Below are positions 1-9,936 of a stretch of DNA of 12,980 nucleotides, one piece after another. Both the position numbers and the translations under genes were made by a program. The notes beneath the pieces were generated by a model, which saw nothing but the letters and a program-made list of their open reading frames with translations, ran no database searches and had not been told where the DNA came from. Numbering within the stretch: position 1 is the stretch's first letter; every line of letters starts with the position of its first letter. Source of the DNA: Flavobacteriales bacterium UBA5871 (GTDB lineage: Bacteria > Bacteroidota > Bacteroidia > Flavobacteriales_D > Crocinitomicaceae); contig DJFN01000029.1 of the NCBI GenBank assembly GCA_002432085.1, positions 2,544 to 15,523 of the forward strand. Direction: 5' to 3'.

Positions 1-800
1 CTTCCATGCTGGAAATCTCCGAAGGTGGAAATTATGAGCTCATTGTTTCGAACAGCTGCGGATCTGATACAAGTATCGTTTATACGGCTATCGTCGACGA
101 TACGCTCGATCTTTCCCTGAACGTTACGGGTGAACTTCAGTTCTGCGCCGGAGGCCAGGTTCTGCTGAGCGTCGATATCGATACCAATGCGACTTTTACC
201 TGGTACCACGATGAAACGGAAATTGAAGACGCTTCTGCCACTGAATTGACGGTAACTGAAGGCGGCGATTATATGCTCATCGGGCAAAACACCTGTGGTT
301 CGGATTCTACCGAAGCTGTAACGGTTATCGTAAATCCATTGCCACCGGTTCCTGTCATTACGGCATCCGGAGATTTGCTTATCGTTTCACCGGCGGGCGG
401 AACGATGCAATGGTTCCAGGACGGCAACGAGCTCACAGGAGAAGCAAACGACACGCTGCAGGTGACGGAAAACGGGATCTACAGCGTTACGGTAACGAAT
501 GCCAGCGGATGTTCTTCCACTTCGGCGGATTTCGACGTGGATTACGTGTCATTGACGGAGCTTTCGCAAGCAACGCTGTCGGTATTCCCGAATCCGTCTG
601 TAGGGAAATTTACCATCCGTACGAATGTTGGAGGGCAGATCGAAATCCTTACGACCGAAGGAAAGCTCGTTCATGTTGAAGAGGCAACGGCAAACATGGA
701 AATTCCGATCGATCTTTCCGATAAAGGAAGCGCCGTTTACTTTCTTCGTTTAAGCACGGCAGCTTCCACGGACGTTCTGCGACTCGTCGTAACAAACTAG
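1..800 (+). CDS. T9SS type A sorting-domain surface protein with Ig-like repeats (3' part only)
   Basis: The frame is open from the left edge (first complete codon at 3) to a TAG stop, so the start lies outside the window. About 266 residues are visible. They hold tandem beta-sandwich (Ig-like) repeats. The segment around the first CGSD motif recurs about 79 residues later as GGDYMLIGQNTCGSD, and a more divergent copy with an NGIYSVTVTNASGC segment follows. The last roughly 75 residues begin with LSVFPNPSVGKFTI and continue through YFLRLST to VLRLVVTN. That is the usual form of the type A C-terminal sorting domain (Por_Secre_tail family), which directs cargo through the type IX secretion system and is removed on export. 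The protein is therefore probably exported to the cell surface or medium. The catalytic or binding part, if any, must lie upstream. A strong intrinsic terminator follows the stop by about 20 nt. Confidence 0.85.
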   Translation, partial: SMLEISEGGNYELIVSNSCGSDTSIVYTAIVDDTLDLSLNVTGELQFCAGGQVLLSVDIDTNATFTWYHDETEIEDASATELTVTEGGDYMLIGQNTCGSDSTEAVTVIVNPLPPVPVITASGDLLIVSPAGGTMQWFQDGNELTGEANDTLQVTENGIYSVTVTNASGCSSTSADFDVDYVSLTELSQATLSVFPNPSVGKFTIRTNVGGQIEILTTEGKLVHVEEATANMEIPIDLSDKGSAVYFLRLSTAASTDVLRLVVTN

Positions 801-821
801 ATAATTACCGGTTCAACCGAT

Positions 822-855
822 AAAGCCTGCTCAAACCGAGCAGGCTTTTTTGTTT
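822..855 (+). terminator. Intrinsic terminator after the T9SS type A protein gene
   Basis: An 11-bp perfect stem, AAAGCCTGCTC (822-832) with GAGCAGGCTTT (838-848), closes on the 5-nt loop AAACC. It is followed by TTTGTTTT. It lies 21 nt after the stop codon and separates the surface-protein gene from carA. Confidence 0.9.
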
Positions 856-922
856 TACAAGCCAAATCGCAGATGTGAATAGTTTGTGTGAAAAGAAATT
901 TCACGTATCAGGTTTAAATCCC

Positions 923-930
923 TAATTTTG
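923..930 (+). promoter_or_regulatory. carA promoter, -7 box TAATTTTG
   Basis: TAATTTTG matches the Bacteroidota sigma-ABfr -7 consensus TAnnTTTG at all fixed positions. It is followed by CAG, and 15 nt separate the box from the carA ATG, so the leader should be only about 10 nt. No clear TTG lies at the expected -33 spacing; the bases there read TTTCA. The box also excludes an upstream in-frame TTG at 928 as the start, because that codon lies inside the promoter. Confidence 0.65.
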
Positions 931-945
931 CAGAAAATTTTTCGC

Positions 946-3329
<2,384 letters not shown>

Positions 3330-3350
3330 CCAGAACAGTCATTTATAAGC

Positions 3351-3388
3351 GAAAAAGGAGTGAATTTTTTCACTCCTTTTTCATTTTT
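3351..3388 (+). terminator. Strong terminator of the carA-eno operon
   Basis: A 14-bp perfect stem, GAAAAAGGAGTGAA (3351-3364) with TTCACTCCTTTTTC (3369-3382), closes on a TTTT loop and is followed by ATTTTTAT. The A-rich 5' arm would supply a U-run on the other strand too, so it could work in both directions. The rest of the gap up to 3476 is AT-rich; I could not find a convincing TAnnTTTG box in it. Confidence 0.9.
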
Positions 3389-3476
3389 ATAACAATTGGT
3401 AAATTATCCGTAACATTCTCATTACACGAGACAACCATTAGGATAAGCCTGCGTTTTTACTACAAATACAACTATT

Positions 3477-3824
3477 ATGAGAACCCTTTTACTGTTAGTT
3501 TGTCTGGTTTTTGTCTCGTTTGCCAGCAAAGCGCAAACGACGGAAGGTCCAAAGTATTTCGCGCAGTGCATGCTGGATATTGACGACCAAACCACTTTTC
3601 AAAACCTGGAAAGTGAGCTCCGTTTGAATCCGTACGTACAAGTTGTTCGTTTGGATTGGATTTCAAAACGAGCTTTCCTTCTCACCAAAGATCTCTCCTC
3701 ATTTTCGATAGAGCAATTCCGCAGCTGGCTGGGAGAACATGCCACTAATGCATCCTGCATACAGGTAGGCTTGCATGGAACCGACCCCGTGAATCCTTAT
3801 CCATTTACCAACTGCGAAAACTAA
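3477..3824 (+). CDS. Small secreted protein of unknown function, upstream partner of a T9SS surface protein
   Basis: I do not recognise this 115-residue protein. It starts with a clear signal peptide, MRTLLLLVCLVFVSFASKA, with predicted cleavage before Gln20. The mature part is about 96 residues. By eye it alternates strand, helix, strand, strand, helix, strand: KYFAQCMLDI, then TTFQNLESELRLN, then YVQVVRLDWIS, then RAFLLTKDL, then SIEQFRSWLGEHA, then SCIQVGLHG. This is compatible with a ferredoxin-like beta-alpha-beta-beta-alpha-beta fold, though no metal-binding CxxC is present. Mature cysteines are at 31, 94 and 113. The C-terminus is short and polar and shows no T9SS sorting domain, so a periplasmic location is most likely. 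Only 5 nt separate its stop from the next ATG, which points to co-transcription with the large surface protein. Its function is unknown; the fold is inferred. Confidence 0.8.
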   Translation: MRTLLLLVCLVFVSFASKAQTTEGPKYFAQCMLDIDDQTTFQNLESELRLNPYVQVVRLDWISKRAFLLTKDLSSFSIEQFRSWLGEHATNASCIQVGLHGTDPVNPYPFTNCEN

Positions 3825-3829
3825 TCGGT

Positions 3830-6439
3830 ATGAAAAAGATTTACCTCCTCGCAATCGCATCTTTCTTTACGGCTATGTCATGGGCCCAGGAAGCCAATGA
3901 CTGTAACGAAGCCGTTCAGGGCTGCTCGACACCGGAATTTGAGATTTATCCGCCGAACTCAGCGACGAATAACTTCGACTTCGGTACCGGAACACCGTCC
4001 AACCCGTCATCCAATCCGAATGGAGGGAACTCGGGCTGTTTGCTTTCCGGTGAAACGAGCTCTACATTTATTACAATTACCATTGTTTCCAACGGTACGC
4101 TGGAGTGGTCGATCGAAGGACCGAACGGCGGTTGCTTCGACTGGATCATGTGGCCATACATTTACCCGACGGGATCGGCTGTTTCACCAACCTGCGCTAT
4201 GCTGCAGAACGGAACCCAGCCACCGGTTTCCTGTAACTGGAACGTTCCATGCGAAGGACTCACCGGTATGGGTGATCTGCCTCCGGGTGGAGAGCCGGGT
4301 AACTTCGAAGATGCGCTTAACGTAACGGCCGGTCAGACATTCCTGCTTTGCCTTTCCAACTATAGTGGAACGTCACAGGACGTTAACCTCGACTTTACAG
4401 GATCTGCACAGGTTGTCTGCGGTGTTTCGGCGCCAAACCAGACAATCTGCCTCGGAAGCTCTGCAAACGTAACGATTGCTACACCGGGCTTGCTGAATCC
4501 GACCTTTAACTGGCTGGTGACAAACGGTGTTTCGAATACTTCAGGAGGAACGAACGTAACCGTAACTCCAACTGTAACGACAACTTACCAGGTGGAAGTT
4601 TCCCAGGCTGAAAGCGGCTCTACAGTTGCTTTCGTCGATACGGCTGTCTTCACGATTACTGTTGTTCCCCCACCTGCACCAAACGCCGGTCCGGACCAGA
4701 TCGTTTGCTTCGGCGCTCCGTTCCAATTGCACGGTGTACCAAGCTCGGCAAGCAACACGTCTAACTGGCAGATCATCGTGCCAGCAGGTATGTCGCCGCC
4801 GGCAACTGCGGTGTTCTCGCCGAACCTGAGCAACATGAACCCGACGGTTACAGTAAACCAACCGGGAACCTATAAATTCATTCTTCGCGAAAGCAATGCT
4901 CCTTGCGGAATGGTACGCGATACCGTTGTGGTAACCGTACAGCAACTGGTTGTAACCGCAGCAGTGACGAATCCATCCTGCGGTGGCTACTCTGACGGTA
5001 GTGTAACACTCACTTGCGCCGGTGCTTCCGAATACAGCTTCGACAACGGTGCGAACTGGCAGGCATCTCCGACGATGGGAGGTCTGGCTGCAGGCACGTA
5101 TTCTATGTGTGCACGAAGCACGGCAGGCTGTACAAAATGCATCAACGTGACGCTCACCAATCCTGTACCGGTAATAATGACTTTGTCAAACGACGTAGTG
5201 ATCTGTCAGAACGGAACCGCTGTTCTGGATGCGACAGCAACAGGCGGAACAGCATTTACCTTCAACTGGAATCACACGGCTTCAACCGACGGTCACCAGG
5301 AAGTAATGCCTGTAGCCAGCGGCTGGTATCCTGTCTTTGCAACAAACGAGAACGGCTGTAACTCTCCGTCCGACTCTATCTACGTAACGGTTCGTCCGCC
5401 GATCGACGCAGTGATCACACCTGATCAGAACGTTTGTCCGGGCTATCCGGGAACGATCACAGTAACTGCCAGCGGTGGTCTGGGATCGCCTTATACGTAC
5501 ACATGGTCAACCGGCGATTCGCATTCAGGGCCTTCTTCGACTATTGCACCGGCGCCATCGACTACAACAACGTATACCGTAACGGTAGAAGATAACTGCG
5601 AATCGACGCCGTTTGTGATCAGTACGCAGCTGGTAACGCTTCCGGTACCTGTTCCGAGCTTCACGGTAGTAGAACCGGTATTGTGTGAGCCTGCGCTCTT
5701 CGTACTGAACAACACGACCGATCCGAATATGTCAGATCATACTTACTGGCGTCTGAGCGACGGACAGCAGTTCTTCGATCAGGATGAAATCCAGCCGGAA
5801 GCAATGTACGACGGCAGCTACGATGTAACCCTGGTGGTAACTTCACCTGACGGCTGTATCGACTCCGTAACCGTTGACAACTTCCTGACCGTATTGCCGA
5901 AACCGAATGCCGATTTCCGCTGGTCACCGGATCCGATCATGATGTTCAACACAACGGCCCAGTTCCTCGATTACTCATTCGGAGCAGCTTCTTACGAATG
6001 GACCTTCCAGGAAGGGAATCCGGGAACATCCATGAGCACGAATCCAACGGTAGTTTTCCCTGACGGTGTGCCGGGCAATTACATCGCTCAGCTGATCGTT
6101 ACTTCCGACTTCGGTTGTAAGGATACGGTTGAAAAGATCGTGATCGTCATGCCGGAAGTGCTGATCTACGCTCCGAACGCCTTTACGCCGGATGGCGATG
6201 AGTTCAACCAGTCATGGAGAGTTTTCCTGCAGGGAATCGATCCTTACGACTTCGAATTGCTCATCTACAACCGCTGGGGTGAAATCATCTTCGAATCGCA
6301 TGACATCGAAGCTTCCTGGGACGGAACTTACAACGGTGAAATCGTTCCTACAGGTGTTTACAACTGGACTATCCGTACGAAAGACAGCATCAATGATGGC
6401 AAATACGTCTGGGCGGGAAGTATCAACCTGATAAGATAA
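3830..6439 (+). CDS. Large multidomain surface protein with CHU_C (T9SS type B) C-terminus
   Basis: The protein has 869 residues. A signal peptide, MKKIYLLAIASFFTAMSWA, is cleaved before Gln20. Residues ~20-195 form a Cys-rich beta-sandwich module common at the start of such proteins (DCNEAVQGC, NSGCLLSGE, GGCFDWIMWPY). Several Ig-like modules of about 75-90 residues follow, starting near 197 and 284. Residues ~380-443 resemble an SprB-type repeat (NPSCGGYSDGSVTLTCAG, then LAAGTYSM). Two more Ig-like modules cover ~447-607, then two PKD-like domains at ~608-692 and ~693-775, each with a GSYDVTLVV or GNYIAQLIV signature. Residues ~778-869 are a clear gliding-motility-associated C-terminal domain: YAPNAFTPDGDEFNQSW, LLIYNRWGEIIFES, WDGTYNGEIVPTGVYNW. 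This type B signal sends proteins through T9SS to the cell surface. No catalytic motif is visible, so an adhesin or structural role is inferred. It is preceded by the small secreted protein gene and followed by a terminator. Confidence 0.92.
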   Translation: MKKIYLLAIASFFTAMSWAQEANDCNEAVQGCSTPEFEIYPPNSATNNFDFGTGTPSNPSSNPNGGNSGCLLSGETSSTFITITIVSNGTLEWSIEGPNGGCFDWIMWPYIYPTGSAVSPTCAMLQNGTQPPVSCNWNVPCEGLTGMGDLPPGGEPGNFEDALNVTAGQTFLLCLSNYSGTSQDVNLDFTGSAQVVCGVSAPNQTICLGSSANVTIATPGLLNPTFNWLVTNGVSNTSGGTNVTVTPTVTTTYQVEVSQAESGSTVAFVDTAVFTITVVPPPAPNAGPDQIVCFGAPFQLHGVPSSASNTSNWQIIVPAGMSPPATAVFSPNLSNMNPTVTVNQPGTYKFILRESNAPCGMVRDTVVVTVQQLVVTAAVTNPSCGGYSDGSVTLTCAGASEYSFDNGANWQASPTMGGLAAGTYSMCARSTAGCTKCINVTLTNPVPVIMTLSNDVVICQNGTAVLDATATGGTAFTFNWNHTASTDGHQEVMPVASGWYPVFATNENGCNSPSDSIYVTVRPPIDAVITPDQNVCPGYPGTITVTASGGLGSPYTYTWSTGDSHSGPSSTIAPAPSTTTTYTVTVEDNCESTPFVISTQLVTLPVPVPSFTVVEPVLCEPALFVLNNTTDPNMSDHTYWRLSDGQQFFDQDEIQPEAMYDGSYDVTLVVTSPDGCIDSVTVDNFLTVLPKPNADFRWSPDPIMMFNTTAQFLDYSFGAASYEWTFQEGNPGTSMSTNPTVVFPDGVPGNYIAQLIVTSDFGCKDTVEKIVIVMPEVLIYAPNAFTPDGDEFNQSWRVFLQGIDPYDFELLIYNRWGEIIFESHDIEASWDGTYNGEIVPTGVYNWTIRTKDSINDGKYVWAGSINLIR

Positions 6440-6467
6440 AAGCTCACTGCATCACTCAACTATTTCG

Positions 6468-6498
6468 ACGGCTGTACTCTGGTGCAGCCGTTTTTTTA
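6468..6498 (+). terminator. Terminator after the CHU_C surface protein gene
   Basis: The stem ACGGCTGTAC (6468-6477) pairs with GGTGCAGCCGT (6482-6491, one G-U pair) around the loop TCTG and is followed by a run of seven T. It lies 28 nt after the stop. Its T-run ends only 4 nt before the -33 element of the hutU promoter. Confidence 0.88.
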
Positions 6499-6501
6499 TG
6501 A

Positions 6502-6531
6502 TTGCCCGTCCGGCTTTTCCTGCTAATTTTG
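6502..6531 (+). promoter_or_regulatory. hutU promoter, TTG-N19-TAATTTTG
   Basis: A -33 TTG (6502-6504) and a -7 TAATTTTG (6524-6531) are separated by 19 nt, matching the Bacteroidota housekeeping consensus in both sequence and spacing. The ATG of hutU lies 15 nt after the box, the same distance as at carA. The predicted leader is about 10 nt and A-rich (AAAAAACAGACTC). Confidence 0.8.
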
Positions 6532-6546
6532 CCAAAAAACAGACTC

Positions 6547-8559
6547 ATGGACTTGACAGCTTTTCATGCAGACATCCTTCAGGGAATTCCGGCAGCGCTT
6601 CCTCCGAAGCAGCCCACCGATCCTGCGATCAATCACGCGCCGAAGCGCAAAGCCATTCTCACGGTAGAAGAGCAGAAGCTGGCGGTGAAAAATGCCCTGC
6701 GTTATTTTCCGCAGGAATTGCATGCCGAGCTGGCGGTCGATTTCCTTGAAGAGCTGGAGCAGTTCGGACGCATTTACATGCACCGTTATCGTCCGGATTA
6801 CAAGCTGTTCGCGCGACCGATCTCGGATTATCCCGGGAAATCGGAGCAGGCAAAAGCCATCATGCTGATGATCCACAACAACCTGGATCATGCCGTGGCA
6901 CAACACCCGCATGAGCTGATCACTTACGGTGGAAACGGGGCCGTGTTCCAGAACTGGATCCAGTACCGCCTTTGTATGAAATACCTGGCCGAAATGACCG
7001 ACGAGCAAACGCTGGTCATGTATTCCGGCCATCCGATGGGCTTGTTCCCATCTCATAAAGACGCACCGCGCGTTGTGGTGACCAACGGGATGATGATCCC
7101 GAACTATTCCAAGCCCGACGACTGGGAGCGTTTCAACGCACTCGGCGTGACGCAATACGGTCAGATGACTGCCGGATCGTTCATGTACATCGGTCCGCAG
7201 GGAATCGTGCACGGCACAACGATTACGGTACTGAACGGTTTCCGCAAGATCGGCAAGTCGCCGGCGGGATCGCTTTTTGTTACTTCCGGACTCGGAGGAA
7301 TGAGTGGCGCGCAGCCGAAAGCCGGAACGATCGCCGGATGTATTACCGTTTGTGCAGAGGTCAATCCGAAGATCACCCGTATCCGCCATGAACAAGGATG
7401 GATCCATGAAATCATCGAAGATCTCGATCAGCTCGTTGCCCGTGTAAGGAAAGCCCAGGAAATGAAAGAAGTTGTTTCGCTGGCTTACCTGGGGAATGTG
7501 GTTGATGTCTGGGAAAAGTTCGATCAGGAGAACCTGCACATCGATCTCGGTTCCGATCAGACTTCGCTTCACAATCCATGGGCGGGAGGTTATTACCCGG
7601 TAGGCATTTCTTTCGAGGATGCGAACGTGATGATGGCCGAAAACCCGGAGCTGTTCCGTCAGAAAGTGCAGGAAACGCTTGTACTTCACGCTGCGGCGAT
7701 CAACCGTCACACAGCGAAAGGAACGTACTTCTTCGATTACGGAAACGCCTTCCTGCTGGAAGCGTCGCGTGCCGGCGCGGATATCATGGCGCCGAACGGC
7801 ATCGATTTCAAATACCCGTCCTACGTTCAGGACATCATGGGGCCGATGTGCTTCGATTACGGATTCGGTCCGTTCCGCTGGGTTTGTACGAGTGGCAAGC
7901 CGGAAGACCTTGCGAAAACCGATGCGATCGCCTGCGAAGTGCTGGAAGAAATGCGTCGCAACAGTCCGGAGGAAATTCAGCAGCAAATGGCCGACAATAT
8001 CCAATGGATCAAAGGAGCGCAGGAAAACAAGCTCGTTGTGGGCTCCCAGGCGCGCATTCTTTACGCCGATGCCGAAGGACGCATGAAGATCGCCGCTGCA
8101 TTCAACAAAGCCATTGAAAACGGGGAAATTGGACCGGTTGTGTTGGGTCGCGACCACCACGATGTTTCCGGAACGGATTCACCTTACCGCGAGACGTCGA
8201 ATATCTACGACGGTTCGCGCTTTACGGCCGATATGGCCATCCATAACGTGATCGGGGATTCGTTCCGCGGCGCGACCTGGGTTTCCATTCACAACGGCGG
8301 CGGCGTTGGCTGGGGCGAAGTGATCAACGGCGGTTTCGGCATGCTGCTCGACGGCTCGGAAGACGCAAATCGCAGACTTCACTCGATGCTCCACTGGGAC
8401 GTTAACAACGGTATTGCCCGCCGAAGCTGGGCCCGTAACGAAGGAGCGATCTTTGCCATCAAACGCGCGATGGAGCAGGAGCCGAGATTGAAAGTGACGG
8501 TTCCGGAGCTGGTAAACGAACAAATCCTGGACAGCATTTTCACTGCTCAGACGAAATAA
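6547..8559 (+). CDS. hutU: Urocanate hydratase (urocanase), long form
   Basis: The 670-residue enzyme adds water to urocanate to give imidazolone propionate, the second step of histidine degradation, using tightly bound NAD+ as an electrophile. Family motifs seen are ITYGGNGAVFQNW, MYSGHPMGLFPSH, the NAD-binding segment GLGGMSGAQPKA (248-259), SDQTSLHNPWAGGYYPVG, FFDYGNAFLLEASRAGAD, MCFDYGFGPFRWV with Cys435 (equivalent by motif to catalytic Cys410 of Pseudomonas putida), and IHNGGGVGWGEV. It is longer than the ~555-residue proteobacterial enzyme and close to the ~670-residue form of other Bacteroidota and animals. The start at 6547 is chosen because an in-frame codon at 6502 lies inside the promoter. 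It has its own promoter and terminator. No hutH, hutI, hutG or ftcD is nearby, so the rest of the pathway must be encoded elsewhere. Confidence 0.96.
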   Translation: MDLTAFHADILQGIPAALPPKQPTDPAINHAPKRKAILTVEEQKLAVKNALRYFPQELHAELAVDFLEELEQFGRIYMHRYRPDYKLFARPISDYPGKSEQAKAIMLMIHNNLDHAVAQHPHELITYGGNGAVFQNWIQYRLCMKYLAEMTDEQTLVMYSGHPMGLFPSHKDAPRVVVTNGMMIPNYSKPDDWERFNALGVTQYGQMTAGSFMYIGPQGIVHGTTITVLNGFRKIGKSPAGSLFVTSGLGGMSGAQPKAGTIAGCITVCAEVNPKITRIRHEQGWIHEIIEDLDQLVARVRKAQEMKEVVSLAYLGNVVDVWEKFDQENLHIDLGSDQTSLHNPWAGGYYPVGISFEDANVMMAENPELFRQKVQETLVLHAAAINRHTAKGTYFFDYGNAFLLEASRAGADIMAPNGIDFKYPSYVQDIMGPMCFDYGFGPFRWVCTSGKPEDLAKTDAIACEVLEEMRRNSPEEIQQQMADNIQWIKGAQENKLVVGSQARILYADAEGRMKIAAAFNKAIENGEIGPVVLGRDHHDVSGTDSPYRETSNIYDGSRFTADMAIHNVIGDSFRGATWVSIHNGGGVGWGEVINGGFGMLLDGSEDANRRLHSMLHWDVNNGIARRSWARNEGAIFAIKRAMEQEPRLKVTVPELVNEQILDSIFTAQTK

Positions 8560-8576
8560 GCAATCAACGATATTGG

Positions 8577-8607
8577 AAAGGGAATGTCTGACGATGTTCC
8601 CTTTTTT
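8577..8607 (+). terminator. Terminator after hutU
   Basis: AAAGGGAATGTC (8577-8588) pairs with GATGTTCCCTTT (8593-8604) around the loop TGAC, with two G-U pairs; the T-run extends to 8607. It starts 17 nt after the hutU stop. An ATG inside the hairpin (8584) is in frame with the next gene, but it is not a plausible start. Confidence 0.87.
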
Positions 8608-8608
8608 A

Positions 8609-8638
8609 TTGAAAAAAACGATCGCATCGTTACTTTTC
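8609..8638 (+). promoter_or_regulatory. Probable promoter of the 421-aa secreted protein gene, TTG-N19-TACTTTTC
   Basis: A TTG (8609-8611) is followed after exactly 19 nt by TACTTTTC (8631-8638), one mismatch from TAnnTTTG. Spacing equals that at hutU. The TTG lies 1 nt after the hutU terminator T-run. The start codon at 8671 is 32 nt after the box. Confidence 0.5.
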
Positions 8639-8670
8639 CGCAGTTCCGACATTCAGACATAAATACGACT

Positions 8671-9936
8671 ATGAAATGGACGCTCATTCTTTTGGCGGCT
8701 TTGTGTTTCGGACAAAGCTTTTCCCAGGTTTTCGGCAGTAAAATCGTTCCGAAGGGAAAGGTGCGGTATATTACTTATCCGAACAACCGGAAAAACAGTC
8801 TGCTATATGATACGATTACTCCGCATGGCTTTCATTCGATACTGAAGCAAACGCTTATCCAGACCGAGATCATTTCGAATGTCGAGCTGCGAGGTATTTC
8901 GGAGGCAGATCTTGCTCTACTTAAGAAAGCTTATGGAGGATTGAAAGCAGTTCCATTCATCCGGGCGAAAGCGGGCGAACAGTCAATCGTTCCGTTGCAG
9001 AACAGCCAGGGGCGCGACAGCATAGCCTATTATCCGGATGGAACGGCCGTATTCGTTTATCCACCGCGTGATACGACCTGGTTCATCATCGCAGATTACG
9101 ACGAGCTGGTCTTTAAAGAAGAACAGATCTACGATTCGGTGAAAAAACAGCTACGCTTCAAGCCGATTGAAATTTCGCTGCTGAAACGATTTCCGGGAAT
9201 TGATCAACCGATTGTAACGGCGAACATCAATATGGATCTGCTGTATGAGCTGAATAAAGACTTCGCCGTCGAAGTTCAGGGAGAACAAGGTAAAAAATTG
9301 CTAAGTGATCTGGAAGCTTTTTTAGCCCGTTCGGAAGCACAATATGGAGACGGCTGCTATTACCAGTTGAGCGCCTACGATTTGATGAGGCAGCACATCA
9401 GGAATGGTGGAGAACATCCGTTCCTTACACAATATAGTGCTTATGAATCGGTTCCTGACCTCGGATGGAAAATTTCCACTTACAGACGGGTTATTGTCGA
9501 CAGCAAAGGTGAAGACAGCGTGCAATACAATCCCGTTTCAGGTGAACGGAGCATCGCTTTTGAGCAGGTTTACGATTCGGCTTTCTATGTCAAAAAGGGA
9601 TTTGAGCGCCTGTACGAAGATTACATACTGGAATTCGACAGGAAGTCCGGTCAATGGAAAAATCACCTCGTATGTGTTCATGCCACTAAAACGCTGCTTC
9701 CCGGACAGGCGCCGCATACTGTGTACAAGGTCAGCCCGGGTTTTATGAATTACCAGGATGGTCTGACCGGCGATCAAACGAAATACGTGGCGCGGCAATA
9801 CAATTACTGGAACAATCCGTTGTTTGTCTATCTGCAAAGTCTGACAGAAGTGACTATTCTTCCGCCATTTGAATGGGAGGAAGCTTTATTCGAACACACG
9901 CTTCCCTGGAAAGAAGTGAGCGCGCCCGAAAATTAA
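8671..9936 (+). CDS. Secreted protein of unknown function, 421 aa
   Basis: I do not recognise a family. The start at 8671 gives a good signal peptide, MKWTLILLAALCFGQSFS, with Gln19 as the likely first mature residue. An upstream in-frame ATG at 8584 is rejected because it sits in the hutU terminator and would bury the signal peptide. The mature part is soluble-looking and mixed alpha/beta, rich in charged and aromatic residues, with no transmembrane segment, lipobox or T9SS tail, so a periplasmic location is inferred. Features visible are a DGTAVFVYPPRDTTWFIIADYDE segment, YDSVKKQLRFKPIEISLLKRF, and a Tyr-rich C-terminal half with KGFERLYEDYILEFDR and ARQYNYWNNPLFVYLQ. The middle segment faintly recalls gliding-motility protein GldN, but I cannot support that assignment. 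Its TAA stop shares the palindrome TTAA with the stop of the opposing OmpA-family gene. Confidence 0.85.
   Translation: MKWTLILLAALCFGQSFSQVFGSKIVPKGKVRYITYPNNRKNSLLYDTITPHGFHSILKQTLIQTEIISNVELRGISEADLALLKKAYGGLKAVPFIRAKAGEQSIVPLQNSQGRDSIAYYPDGTAVFVYPPRDTTWFIIADYDELVFKEEQIYDSVKKQLRFKPIEISLLKRFPGIDQPIVTANINMDLLYELNKDFAVEVQGEQGKKLLSDLEAFLARSEAQYGDGCYYQLSAYDLMRQHIRNGGEHPFLTQYSAYESVPDLGWKISTYRRVIVDSKGEDSVQYNPVSGERSIAFEQVYDSAFYVKKGFERLYEDYILEFDRKSGQWKNHLVCVHATKTLLPGQAPHTVYKVSPGFMNYQDGLTGDQTKYVARQYNYWNNPLFVYLQSLTEVTILPPFEWEEALFEHTLPWKEVSAPEN

Noticed and set aside
3830..6439. Possible CRISPR-like or nucleotide repeats in the surface-protein gene
   Set aside because: The repeated units are diverged Ig-like and PKD-like protein domains; I saw no regularly spaced identical nucleotide repeats.
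6502..6546. Upstream in-frame start for hutU
   Set aside because: It coincides with the -33 TTG and the -7 box, and the extra residues are not part of the urocanase family start.
6523..8160. Long open frame of about 545 codons on the strand opposite hutU
   Set aside because: hutU on the plus strand is a certain gene with complete motifs. The antisense translation is rich in His and Arg, has no recognisable motif, and reflects codon bias that avoids stops in that frame.
8584..8670. Upstream in-frame ATG extending the 421-aa secreted protein by 29 residues
   Set aside because: It lies within the hutU terminator hairpin and upstream of the predicted promoter, and it would place charged residues before the signal peptide.
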